DNA of 17,025 nt from UBA3478 sp964217345 (GTDB lineage Bacteria > Bacteroidota > Bacteroidia > Flavobacteriales > Flavobacteriaceae), in contig CAXPJI010000007.1 of NCBI GenBank assembly GCA_964217345.1, positions 1-17,025 on the forward strand, in the 5' to 3' direction. A model generated the notes under the pieces. That model made no database searches and was not told the origin of the DNA. It saw only the letters and a program-made list of their open reading frames with translations. The position numbers were made by a program, and so were the translations under genes. Of this stretch, positions 1 through 7,331 are shown in pieces. Positions within the stretch are counted from its first letter, which is position 1. Each line of letters opens with the position of its first letter.

Positions 1-2396
1 AGTTCTGAAACGATCAGAGAAGTGTTTACATTATAAGAAAGCCTATAAAAATCAGTCGAATAGATTGAGTTTCTCATCTCCATTTCAATACCATAAACGA
101 TTGCCTCTTGAGTATTTCTCGCAATTAACGTATTTGGAGTAGTAACATCAAAATAATTGATTTCTATGGGGTCTGTAAATTGCTTGTAGAAAGCACTTAG
201 CGCCATGAAGCGGTTATCCTCTCCATAATGCTCCCATCTCAAATCAAAATTATTCACATAAGTTGGTACAAGATCGGTGTTACCAACAAAGAATCGCTCG
301 GTAATCGGATCATAGATGTTTGCCGCTGAATTTTCTTTGAAGCTTGGTCGAGCCGTAGTCATCGAATACGAGGCTCTAATATTCGTCTGATCATTTACCG
401 AATAGATAAAGTTTGCAGAAGGGTAAACGTCTGCAACATCAATGAACTCACTATCCCTGTAAATTTCTCCAGAAATAGCTTGACCAGAGTAGAGTACACT
501 ATATTCCTCGTAACGAACTCCTAGAATTGCTTTTAGCTTTTCAGCAAGACGCAGTTCAGTTGAAAGGTATCCTCCAATGGTGGTATTTTCAGCCTTATAT
601 TGATTGGTTGGCTGATAATCTCCAATAACAAAAGACCCGACCCCTTTAGTTGAGTTCCAAATAAAGTTAGGGTTAAGAATATTGTTGTAATCTCCGGCAA
701 CGTCTAGAGATGATCCTCTATAACCAATCGAGAATAAATCAGTTCCAAAATCACGACTCTTATTGTTGTAAGCGAATCCAACCTTTAGGTTGTTTCCCTC
801 AGATCCAAATAGTTTGAAATCGTACTTCAAATCGGCTTTAGCAGAAACAGCATACTCCTCTAAATCTCTCCATAATCGAAGTGGAAGTGCAGATACAGAG
901 TTATCGATAATTCGTGTTCCATCCGATAATACATTGAAAACCGACTTTCTAAAATCGATGTCTCGAACACGAACAACAGAAGGAGCAACTTTCCAATCAA
1001 AGGATAATTTATCTCCTAGTCGATAAACGCCTGAGAAAGGAACCGTTAAAATGTCTCTTTGGGTATGGGTCATCGTGTTGGTAACTCCAGTATATGGGTT
1101 TTCAATATAATCTTCGATAACCCCATCGAAACCATTACTTTCTCCACTTCGAATGGCTAAAACAGAAGCCTTGTGTTTGAAACTTCCTGTCTTTAATGAA
1201 ACTCCAAATAATCCACTAGCAATCGCCTGAATAGACCCCAACTCACCCTCTTGTGCGTCAAATTCTTGTTGTGCTCCATTACGGACAGCTACACTGCGAT
1301 TAATTGTATTTTGGTAATAGTCTGAATCGTACTTATAGTTCACCGAGGTGATGTATCCAATCGCGATTTTATCATTGATATTGTATTGATTTGAGGCCGT
1401 GCCTCCAATACTATAATCAAGAAGGTTATTCTCTCTACTTACACCCATTTGTCGAGTAAAAGCCTTGGTACTTGAAACGAGTAAGGCCTCTTGCTGCGCA
1501 TTAGTGATGTTTACCGGACGAGGAAAATTGATTACCGACGAAAACGGTAAATCATTCGCTCCTGAATCAAACGAAAGACCATTCAATGAATAATCTGGCA
1601 AACCAGGGGCGTCTTGAAAATTGGTAGCCGAGTTGTATCCGGTAGAAACAGAGAAGGTATACTCAGGTAAGGTTGAAAAATCTTTCAAGATTACATCGAC
1701 CAATCCACCTGTAAAATCAGCAGGTAATTCTGCGCTTACAGTCTTACTAACTAACAAGTTGTCTAGCAGGTTAGTTGGAAAAATATCTAACTGAAGTGTG
1801 TTACGATCAGGATCGAGTCCAGGAACCTCAAGCCCTCCCAATAAGGTTTTGGAATAACGATCTCCTAAACCCCTTACATATACAAACTTTCCTCCTTGCA
1901 CAGACACTCCAGGAATACGCTTTATAGCATTCGCCACATTGCCATCGCCAGATTTCTTAATTGTTTGAGCAGAGAGACCATCAAGCATCGTAACTGCTCC
2001 CTTTTGAATCGCAAGTACTGAGGCTTCACTATTCTTACGTACAGTGGTAGTCACCACTACCTCCTCTAGCGCGTTGGCTAACGGATTAAGAACAATGCTA
2101 ACCTCAACCTCATCTCCCTCTTTAGTTTTAATCTCACTTACTACCTTAGTTTCATAACCTAGGTATGAAAATTCAATTTCATAAGGACCAGGACCATTCA
2201 CTTCGAAAACGTATTTTCCCTCAAAATCGATGATGGCTCCTGAAACAGTTTCAGTCGAGCCCTGTTCACGCAATACGACGTTTGCAAAAGCTAGCGGTTC
2301 ATTAAAATCTCCATCGATAACTGTACCAGTGATCACAGACTGCCCAAAGCTTAGTGAAGTGATGAAGACTAAAACAAAAAGAAAGAAGTTTTTCAT
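1..2396 (-). CDS. TonB-dependent outer-membrane receptor with carboxypeptidase-regulatory-like N-terminus (partial, C-terminus off left edge)
   Basis: The reading frame is open from the ATG at 2396 to the window edge, giving 798 complete codons and no stop. Residues 1-18 form a signal peptide (MKNFFLFVLVFITSLSFG, then Q19). Residues about 20-105 look like a CarboxypepD_reg-like/CNA-B beta-sandwich (ITGTVIDGDFNEPLAFANV, FSYLGYET). A TonB-box-like EEVVVT lies at 111-116. The plug follows, with IPGVSV at 161-166 and VRGLGDRY at 174-181, then a beta-barrel rich in Tyr, Asn and aromatic strands. By family, such receptors import a bound ligand across the outer membrane using TonB-ExbBD energy. The ligand cannot be read from the sequence. 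The gene follows the beta-helix lipoprotein gene by 73 bases on the same strand, and no SusD-like gene is visible. Family identity is clear; substrate and exact C-terminus are unknown. Confidence 0.93.
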   Translation of the reverse strand, partial: MKNFFLFVLVFITSLSFGQSVITGTVIDGDFNEPLAFANVVLREQGSTETVSGAIIDFEGKYVFEVNGPGPYEIEFSYLGYETKVVSEIKTKEGDEVEVSIVLNPLANALEEVVVTTTVRKNSEASVLAIQKGAVTMLDGLSAQTIKKSGDGNVANAIKRIPGVSVQGGKFVYVRGLGDRYSKTLLGGLEVPGLDPDRNTLQLDIFPTNLLDNLLVSKTVSAELPADFTGGLVDVILKDFSTLPEYTFSVSTGYNSATNFQDAPGLPDYSLNGLSFDSGANDLPFSSVINFPRPVNITNAQQEALLVSSTKAFTRQMGVSRENNLLDYSIGGTASNQYNINDKIAIGYITSVNYKYDSDYYQNTINRSVAVRNGAQQEFDAQEGELGSIQAIASGLFGVSLKTGSFKHKASVLAIRSGESNGFDGVIEDYIENPYTGVTNTMTHTQRDILTVPFSGVYRLGDKLSFDWKVAPSVVRVRDIDFRKSVFNVLSDGTRIIDNSVSALPLRLWRDLEEYAVSAKADLKYDFKLFGSEGNNLKVGFAYNNKSRDFGTDLFSIGYRGSSLDVAGDYNNILNPNFIWNSTKGVGSFVIGDYQPTNQYKAENTTIGGYLSTELRLAEKLKAILGVRYEEYSVLYSGQAISGEIYRDSEFIDVADVYPSANFIYSVNDQTNIRASYSMTTARPSFKENSAANIYDPITERFFVGNTDLVPTYVNNFDLRWEHYGEDNRFMALSAFYKQFTDPIEINYFDVTTPNTLIARNTQEAIVYGIEMEMRNSIYSTDFYRLSYNVNTSLIVSE

Positions 2397-2413
2397 AAGG
2401 GTATAAATTGAAA

Positions 2414-2441
2414 AAATAGCCCCGGCAAAGCAGGGCTATTT
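2414..2441 (-). terminator. Terminator-like hairpin between lipoprotein and TonB receptor genes
   Basis: A perfect 9-bp stem (AAATAGCCC at 2414-2422 with GGGCTATTT at 2433-2441) encloses a 10-base loop. Read on the minus strand, the stem runs into six T residues, the form of an intrinsic terminator. It follows the lipoprotein stop by 28 bases and ends 17 bases before the receptor ATG. I see no TAnnTTTG element between it and the receptor. It may therefore be a partial terminator that lowers receptor expression relative to the lipoprotein, or a 3'-end stabiliser. Confidence 0.72.
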
Positions 2442-2469
2442 GCTTAAAATAGAATTAAGTCTATTGGGT

Positions 2470-3858
2470 TTAGTTGAAGAATTGTGTCCAAGCAAATACA
2501 GATTCGTCAGCCCCTTTTCCTGAAGGACGAGTTGCACTGATTGTTAACCAGGTAGCTGAAGCATCGTCAACTTTACCAGCGATCACATCAGTTTTAGCAT
2601 CAGCAGACACCACCACCACATCTCTAAAGTTTACCTTTCCTACCACTGTAGCAGTACCGGCACCATCATAGGTGTCAGCATCAACTCCTTTGAGCGTAGA
2701 GCCTGACTTGAAGTCGACATAAAGGATGTTATCATTGAAACCAGTTGCATCCGATTTCCAATCACCCAGTGTAGCTGTTTTTACTACATCAGAGCGTCCA
2801 TAAACGGTTACGTTTTGAAGCGTGTATTCACCTACAATCGCATCGTTAGGCTCTTCAGTACCGTCGATTTCAAAAGCAGTATCTGAACCGGTAGCAAGAA
2901 TAACAACAGCGTTAGAGATAGTACCCGCGTAGGCTTGATCTAGATCGATACCGTCATCATCGTAGTTAGCAACAACAAGGTTAGTTACATTTACCGCTCC
3001 ACCGAAGATTTCGATACCGTCATCCTCAGATCCTACAAGTTCGATGTTCTCGATAACGGTTCCTGAACCAACACCTCCCATAGTTAGGCCTTGAAGCTCA
3101 TTACCTGGAGAAACAGCAGTTCCTGTGTGGCGGATAGAAACATATTTCATCACACCAGAGTTGTCGGCATTGTTAGATCCTCCGTACTTCGTCCACTCAT
3201 ATCCAGAAACAACACCTTCGATGTTTGCTTCCCCGTTAGCAGCACCAACGATACCATTTCCTAGAATGATTACAGATCCCCAAAGACCTTTATCAGTCGC
3301 TGATCTGTTAGGTGAAGTAGAGCCGTTTGCATAAACAATTTGATCGTTTGCATCCGTGAAGATAATTGGCTTATCTGCAGTACCAACCGCATTGATTTTA
3401 CCACCTTTAGCTACTACTAAAACGGTAGCATTGGCACCCGTACCCGTTGCACCTTTAACGATAGTTCCTTCTTCGATAGTAAGAGTAGCACCGTCTTGAA
3501 CAACGATTTTACCATCCATTAACCAGATTTTATCGTTCGTCCAAGTAGTGTCAGAAGTAATTTCAGTTACTGACCCTGTACCAACACGTACAACTGGAGG
3601 ATTAGTTAAAGCCTCAGCAGCGTTTAATGCATCTTGAATCGCAGAATCGATATCGCCAAGACCATTAGCTACAGCAGCAGTCGCGGCAGCAGCAGCAGCA
3701 TCAGCAATTTCTTGAGTGTTTGGATAATTAGCTAGTGCAGCAGCAACAGCAGCGTCAACGATCGCCTGTAACTGAGCATCGTCGATAACTACTTCTTGCT
3801 GGCAAGAAGAGAGTAACATTGCTCCAGATAAAGCAAAAGCAAAGATTGATTTTTTCAT
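2470..3858 (-). CDS. Surface lipoprotein with alanine-rich stalk and right-handed parallel beta-helix
   Basis: 462 aa. A lipoprotein signal peptide ends in LLSSC, so Cys19 is the expected lipidated residue. Residues about 28-86 are very alanine-rich (23 Ala in 56 positions, 28-83) and probably helical. From about 97 the protein resembles the Bacteroidota beta-helix family often mislabelled 'multidrug transporter' (TWTNDKIWLMDGKIVVQDGA, WGSVIILGN, YVSIRHTG, LTMGGVGSGTVIENIE). Acidic turns DDGIE (279-283) and DDGID (301-305) are 22 residues apart, about one helix coil. No T9SS sorting domain is visible. It precedes a TonB receptor gene and has its own promoter. A role as a surface ligand-binding partner of that receptor is inference. 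D-S-A (71-73), D-T-T (103-105) and D-T-A (326-328) match the Bacteroidota O-glycosylation motif. Confidence 0.88.
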   Translation of the reverse strand: MKKSIFAFALSGAMLLSSCQQEVVIDDAQLQAIVDAAVAAALANYPNTQEIADAAAAAATAAVANGLGDIDSAIQDALNAAEALTNPPVVRVGTGSVTEITSDTTWTNDKIWLMDGKIVVQDGATLTIEEGTIVKGATGTGANATVLVVAKGGKINAVGTADKPIIFTDANDQIVYANGSTSPNRSATDKGLWGSVIILGNGIVGAANGEANIEGVVSGYEWTKYGGSNNADNSGVMKYVSIRHTGTAVSPGNELQGLTMGGVGSGTVIENIELVGSEDDGIEIFGGAVNVTNLVVANYDDDGIDLDQAYAGTISNAVVILATGSDTAFEIDGTEEPNDAIVGEYTLQNVTVYGRSDVVKTATLGDWKSDATGFNDNILYVDFKSGSTLKGVDADTYDGAGTATVVGKVNFRDVVVVSADAKTDVIAGKVDDASATWLTISATRPSGKGADESVFAWTQFFN

Positions 3859-3881
3859 TTTGAGGGTTTTAAAATTTTTTC

Positions 3882-3889
3882 CAAAAGTA
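3882..3889 (-). promoter_or_regulatory. -7 promoter element of the beta-helix lipoprotein gene
   Basis: The minus strand reads TACTTTTG here, an exact match to the Bacteroidota/Flavobacteria consensus TAnnTTTG. It ends 23 bases before the lipoprotein ATG, which would give a leader of about 18 bases. No good -33 TTG/TTTG stands at the usual 17-23 base distance, so the promoter may depend on an activator bound at the upstream repeats. Confidence 0.65.
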
Positions 3890-3918
3890 TCGGCATCAAA
3901 TTGATTGAATTTTAGGCG

Positions 3919-3990
3919 AAGGTTAACTTTCGATGTAGAAATCCTTAAAAAGGTTAAATCTTTAACTCTAAAAGGTTAATTAATCATTAA
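3919..3990 (-). promoter_or_regulatory. Phased TTAACCT-type repeats, candidate activator or operator sites
   Basis: On the minus strand TTAACCTT occurs three times, beginning at 3979, 3957 and 3926. Related heptamers TTAATGA (from 3990) and GAGTTAA (from 3968) fill the 11-base register, so four units start at 3990, 3979, 3968 and 3957. The array lies just upstream of the -7 element at 3882-3889. Direct heptamers on an 11-bp repeat are the layout of sites bound by OmpR/PhoB-family response regulators. The regulator is not identified, and the array could also influence the divergent plus-strand gene. Confidence 0.5.
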
Positions 3991-4058
3991 GGCAATCGAG
4001 AAAACCTCTTGCAGGCCCTTAATTCATTAGGTCTGAACGAAAAACGAACGATTCTAGT

Positions 4059-4066
4059 TACCTTTG
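4059..4066 (+). promoter_or_regulatory. -7 promoter element of the LuxE-like gene
   Basis: TACCTTTG is an exact TAnnTTTG match ending 18 bases before the ATG at 4085. A weak -33 candidate (TCTG, 4032-4035) lies 23 bases upstream. The element shares the 226-base divergent region with the lipoprotein promoter. Confidence 0.62.
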
Positions 4067-4084
4067 ATTCACTTTTAAAGAATC

Positions 4085-5047
4085 ATGGCAAAAGTTGAAT
4101 TCACATCTGTAACTGAAAGCGATTTTGAGGAAAAGGCGTTAAACCTTTTTAAGGATCAATTTCAAAATATTGAGGTGTATAACGCCTACTGCCAAATCCT
4201 TAAAAGGAATCCGAGCAATGTCTCTTCACTAGTCGAAATCCCTTTTCTACCCATATCCTTTTTTAAGAGCCATAAAGTCTTTGATAAAAATCGAAAAGAA
4301 GAGGGGTACTTTATGAGTTCGGGAACAACAGCTCAGCCCAATCGAAGTAGGCACTACTATCATTCATTAGAAGGGTATGAACGAAGTTTTTTTACTTTTT
4401 TCGAAGCGACCTACGGGCCTATTTCAGACTTAGTTTTAGTAGCTCTTCTACCCTCTTATAAAGAACAAACTCATTCCTCGCTCATTTATATGGTCGATTA
4501 CTTAATAAAAAAAGCTCGACCAGGATCAGGTTATTATAAGCTCGGAGATCAACAACTCACTGAACTATTAACAAACGATCAAAAAAAGCTGTTAATCGGA
4601 GTAACCTATGCGCTTCTCGATTGGGCAGAGAACAATCCCATGGCGTTGCAAAACACGATTGTTATGGAAACAGGCGGAATGAAGGGACGACGCAAAGAAG
4701 TTATCAGAGATGAAGTGCATCACAAGTTAAAAACGGCCTTCGAGCTAGACATGATTCATTCTGAATACGGAATGACCGAATTGTTTTCACAGGCCTATTC
4801 ACCAGGAGAAGGTATCTTTTATCCTTCACCCTGGATGAAGGTGCTCATTCGAGAGGCAGAGGATCCTTTTACCATCAGTCCGCATGAAAAAACGGGCGGA
4901 ATCAACATCATTGATCTAGCCAACACCCATTCTTGTGCATTTCTAGCAACAGAAGACCTAGGAAAGACTTACCCTAACGGCAGTTTCGAGGTGCTTGGCA
5001 GGTTCGATACTGCAGAAATTAGAGGATGTAATTTAATGATGGCCTAG
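4085..5047 (+). CDS. LuxE/PaaK-family acyl-protein synthetase-like enzyme
   Basis: 320 aa. Adenylate-forming signatures are visible: SSGTT at 78-82 (phosphate-binding loop), SEYGMTE at 226-232, and a C-terminal GRFDTAEIRGC region, all typical of the LuxE/phenylacetate-CoA ligase-like 'acyl transferase' family common in Bacteroidota. LuxE relatives activate a fatty acid with ATP and carry it on a cysteine near the C-terminus; Cys315 lies six residues from the end here and could play that part. There are no luxCDAB genes nearby, so bioluminescence is not implied and the acyl substrate is unknown. The protein should be cytoplasmic. Start is supported by a consensus promoter 18 bases upstream. 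Its TAG stop overlaps the tyrS stop. Confidence 0.8.
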   Translation: MAKVEFTSVTESDFEEKALNLFKDQFQNIEVYNAYCQILKRNPSNVSSLVEIPFLPISFFKSHKVFDKNRKEEGYFMSSGTTAQPNRSRHYYHSLEGYERSFFTFFEATYGPISDLVLVALLPSYKEQTHSSLIYMVDYLIKKARPGSGYYKLGDQQLTELLTNDQKKLLIGVTYALLDWAENNPMALQNTIVMETGGMKGRRKEVIRDEVHHKLKTAFELDMIHSEYGMTELFSQAYSPGEGIFYPSPWMKVLIREAEDPFTISPHEKTGGINIIDLANTHSCAFLATEDLGKTYPNGSFEVLGRFDTAEIRGCNLMMA

Positions 5048-6342
5048 ACCACTTTTAATAGGTAGTAATTCTTTTTACCCTTCTGTAGAAGAACGTATTT
5101 CGAGGCAATCAAATCTTCTGATGAAAGTCTATAATCTTCACCAACTTTTGATTTGTTCACAGAAATAGATTGTTGTTTTAGCTCTCGGCGTGCTTCACCA
5201 TTTGAAGCGAAAAATCCGGTTTCAGCGGCCAAGGCAGCAATCATATCTAGACCTTCTTCAAATCGAGCTTTAGACACCTCAGCACTCGGCACACCATCAA
5301 ACACCTCTAAAAAAACCTTTTCAGGAAGTTGTTTTAGATCTTCGGCGGTTGATTTACCAAAAAGAATGGCACTGGCGGCAACTGCATTCTCATAGTCAGC
5401 CTCAGAATGAACCAGTATAGTTACCTCTTTAGCAAGTCGATGCTGCAGTACCCTTAAATGCGCGGCTTCTGCATGCTCGTTAATTAGGGAATCAATTTCT
5501 TCTTTTTCTAAGAAGGTGAAAATCTTGATAAAATGAGCCGCATCCTCATCGGAAGTATTCAGCCAATACTGATAGAATTTATAAGGAGAAGTTCTATTTG
5601 GGTCTAACCAAATATTTCCTCCCTCAGACTTCCCGAATTTTGTGCCATCAGCCTTGGTAACTAGCGGGCAAGTAAGTGCAAATCCTTTACCGCTAGCCAC
5701 TCTTCGAATAAGCTCTGTACCTGTGGTAATATTTCCCCACTGGTCGCTTCCGCCCATTTGAAGACTAACTTCTTTGTCGCGATATAAGTGTAAAAAATCA
5801 TAACCCTGAACCAGTTGATAGGTGAATTCAGTAAAAGACATCCCGTCGCTTTCTTCGGCAGAAACTCTTTTTTTCACCGACTCTTTGGCCATCATGTAAT
5901 TGACTGTAATATGTTTACCTACATCTCGAATGAAAGCTAGAAAGCTGAAATCTTTCATCCAATCGTAATTATTGACAAGCTCAGCGCTGTTATCAAGTGA
6001 AGGGTCAAAATCTAAAAACTTCGCTAGCTGATTTTTGATGGCTTCCTGGTTATGCCTAAGCGTAGCTTCATCGAGTAGATTACGTTCTTTTGATTTTCCA
6101 GAAGGATCACCAATCATTCCGGTAGCTCCTCCAACCAAGGCTATAGGGCGATGCCCTGCGATCTGAAAATGACGCAGCATCATGATGCTTACCAAATTTC
6201 CGATATGTAGCGAATCAGCTGTTGGGTCAAAGCCCACATAAGCCGAACACATCGATTCTTTCAAATGATCTTCGAGGCCTGGCATAAAATCATGCACCAT
6301 TCCTCTCCACTGTAACTCTTCTATAAATGTCTTGCTCATCAT
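5044..6342 (-). CDS. tyrS: Tyrosyl-tRNA synthetase
   Basis: 432 aa, the usual length for bacterial TyrRS. This class I synthetase activates tyrosine with ATP and charges tRNA-Tyr in the cytoplasm. HIGN stands at 46-49 (the HIGH motif), GGSDQWGNI at 197-205 (tyrosine pocket) and KFGKS at 235-239 (the KMSKS-loop variant usual in TyrRS). The C-terminal part ending KYVLLQKGKKNYYLL looks like the S4 RNA-binding domain. Two adjacent ATG codons (6342 and 6339) are possible starts; either leaves a leader of about 10 bases after the TATATTTG promoter. It is transcribed toward the LuxE-like gene and their stop codons overlap by 4 bases, with no space for a separate terminator. Confidence 0.97.
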   Translation of the reverse strand: MMSKTFIEELQWRGMVHDFMPGLEDHLKESMCSAYVGFDPTADSLHIGNLVSIMMLRHFQIAGHRPIALVGGATGMIGDPSGKSKERNLLDEATLRHNQEAIKNQLAKFLDFDPSLDNSAELVNNYDWMKDFSFLAFIRDVGKHITVNYMMAKESVKKRVSAEESDGMSFTEFTYQLVQGYDFLHLYRDKEVSLQMGGSDQWGNITTGTELIRRVASGKGFALTCPLVTKADGTKFGKSEGGNIWLDPNRTSPYKFYQYWLNTSDEDAAHFIKIFTFLEKEEIDSLINEHAEAAHLRVLQHRLAKEVTILVHSEADYENAVAASAILFGKSTAEDLKQLPEKVFLEVFDGVPSAEVSKARFEEGLDMIAALAAETGFFASNGEARRELKQQSISVNKSKVGEDYRLSSEDLIASKYVLLQKGKKNYYLLKVV

Positions 6343-6355
6343 AACTTTAGGCCTA

Positions 6356-6363
6356 CAAATATA
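6356..6363 (-). promoter_or_regulatory. -7 promoter element of tyrS
   Basis: The minus strand reads TATATTTG, an exact TAnnTTTG match, 13 bases before the first tyrS ATG. No clear -33 element is seen at the expected distance. Confidence 0.55.
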
Positions 6364-6374
6364 GCTTCTTTACC

Positions 6375-6382
6375 TACATTTA
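6375..6382 (+). promoter_or_regulatory. Possible -7 element of the epimerase gene
   Basis: TACATTTA matches seven of eight positions of TAnnTTTG and ends only 4 bases before the ATG at 6387. If used, the transcript would be almost leaderless. The alternative TAACTTTA at 6342-6349 would give a leader of about 30 bases. Confidence 0.35.
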
Positions 6383-6386
6383 CATT

Positions 6387-7331
6387 ATGATTTTAGTCAC
6401 AGGAGCCACAGGTATGCTAGGGGCTCATTTTCTTCTTAGTCTTAGTTCTCAAAAAAAGAAGATTCGAGCGTTCTATAGAACCGAAGAGAAACGAATAGAA
6501 GTCATTGCTTTTTTCAAGTACCATAAGAAGGAGGAGAACCTCAACGATATTGAATGGCTGAAAGGTTCTTATGATCAAATCGACCTACTCGATGAGGCTT
6601 TAGAAGAAGTAAATACTGTGATTCATTGTGCTGCACTAATCTCTTTTGATCCTAAACACAAAAACCAGCTTTACAAGACTAATGTTGAGGGCACAAGAAA
6701 TTTGGTAAATGCACTGATAGCTAAAGAAATCAACCTAGTCTTTATCAGTTCGATTGCAGCTGCCAACGAAGGGGCGTCGAGTTATTACGGGTATACCAAA
6801 TACTTATCTGAATTAGAAGTATATCGGGGAGTTCAAGAAGGCATTAAGGCTACTATTGTTCAGCCTGGGGTAATTTTAAGTGATTTTTTCTGGAATAGAC
6901 CCAGCGGAAGCATCTTCAAGCAACTCGCTCAGCAAAAAACCAGGGTCACCAAAGGCTCTGTAGGCTTAACCTCAGCAAATACCGTTATCAAATGCACCCT
7001 TCATCTTTCTGAAAGTGAGCAGAAAGCTCCTACTATTCTTGTCTCTAAAATCATGCGATACGATGAGCTTGCTAAGGCGATGGGTGCAGAAAGAATAGTA
7101 ATGATAAGCAAACCTACATTACGAGTCTTAAGCGTTATCGAAGGTTTTTATGCTTTTATTTTTAGAAAGCCACGCAAACTATCCCCTGAGATTGTTGACT
7201 CGCTAACCTCAGAATCGGTCTATCCGACCCTATCTGATTATCCTGAACTCAATGAAGTGGAGCTAGAAGATTTCGAAGCTGAATTAAAGCAGCTATCTCA
7301 ATCATATCGCGCTACATGCGCAGGGGCTTAG
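6387..7331 (+). CDS. NAD(P)-dependent epimerase/dehydratase family protein
   Basis: 314 aa. The N-terminus is a Rossmann fold with the extended-SDR glycine motif GATGMLG at 6-12. HCAALISFDP follows at 80-89, SSIAAA at 121-126, and the catalytic pair Tyr134/Lys138 within YYGYTK. The arrangement resembles dihydroflavonol-reductase-like members of extended SDRs, which oxidise, reduce or epimerise sugars or small alcohols with a bound nicotinamide cofactor. The substrate cannot be read from the sequence. No signal peptide is visible, so the protein is presumably cytoplasmic. It is divergent from tyrS over 44 bases, and its last 20 bases overlap the end of the DUF4296 lipoprotein gene on the other strand. 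Confidence 0.87.
   Translation: MILVTGATGMLGAHFLLSLSSQKKKIRAFYRTEEKRIEVIAFFKYHKKEENLNDIEWLKGSYDQIDLLDEALEEVNTVIHCAALISFDPKHKNQLYKTNVEGTRNLVNALIAKEINLVFISSIAAANEGASSYYGYTKYLSELEVYRGVQEGIKATIVQPGVILSDFFWNRPSGSIFKQLAQQKTRVTKGSVGLTSANTVIKCTLHLSESEQKAPTILVSKIMRYDELAKAMGAERIVMISKPTLRVLSVIEGFYAFIFRKPRKLSPEIVDSLTSESVYPTLSDYPELNEVELEDFEAELKQLSQSYRATCAGA

Noticed and set aside
790..1026. 78-codon plus-strand open frame opposite the TonB receptor
   Set aside because: It lies antisense to receptor barrel sequence that stays open throughout; no start context or similarity supports it.
2474..3334. Short plus-strand open frames opposite the lipoprotein gene
   Set aside because: They are antisense to a clearly coding, conserved sequence and carry no recognisable motif or promoter.
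3600..3777. GCA/GCT-rich repeats as a possible CRISPR or tandem DNA repeat
   Set aside because: The repetition is explained by alanine codons in the lipoprotein stalk; there are no regular spacers.
4085..5047. LuxE-like gene as evidence for bioluminescence
   Set aside because: No luciferase or acyl reductase genes are present and this family is common in non-luminous Bacteroidota.
7317..7331. GCGC...GCGC inverted repeat at the epimerase/DUF4296 junction as a terminator
   Set aside because: The stem is only four bases with a five-base loop and no T-run; too weak to call.
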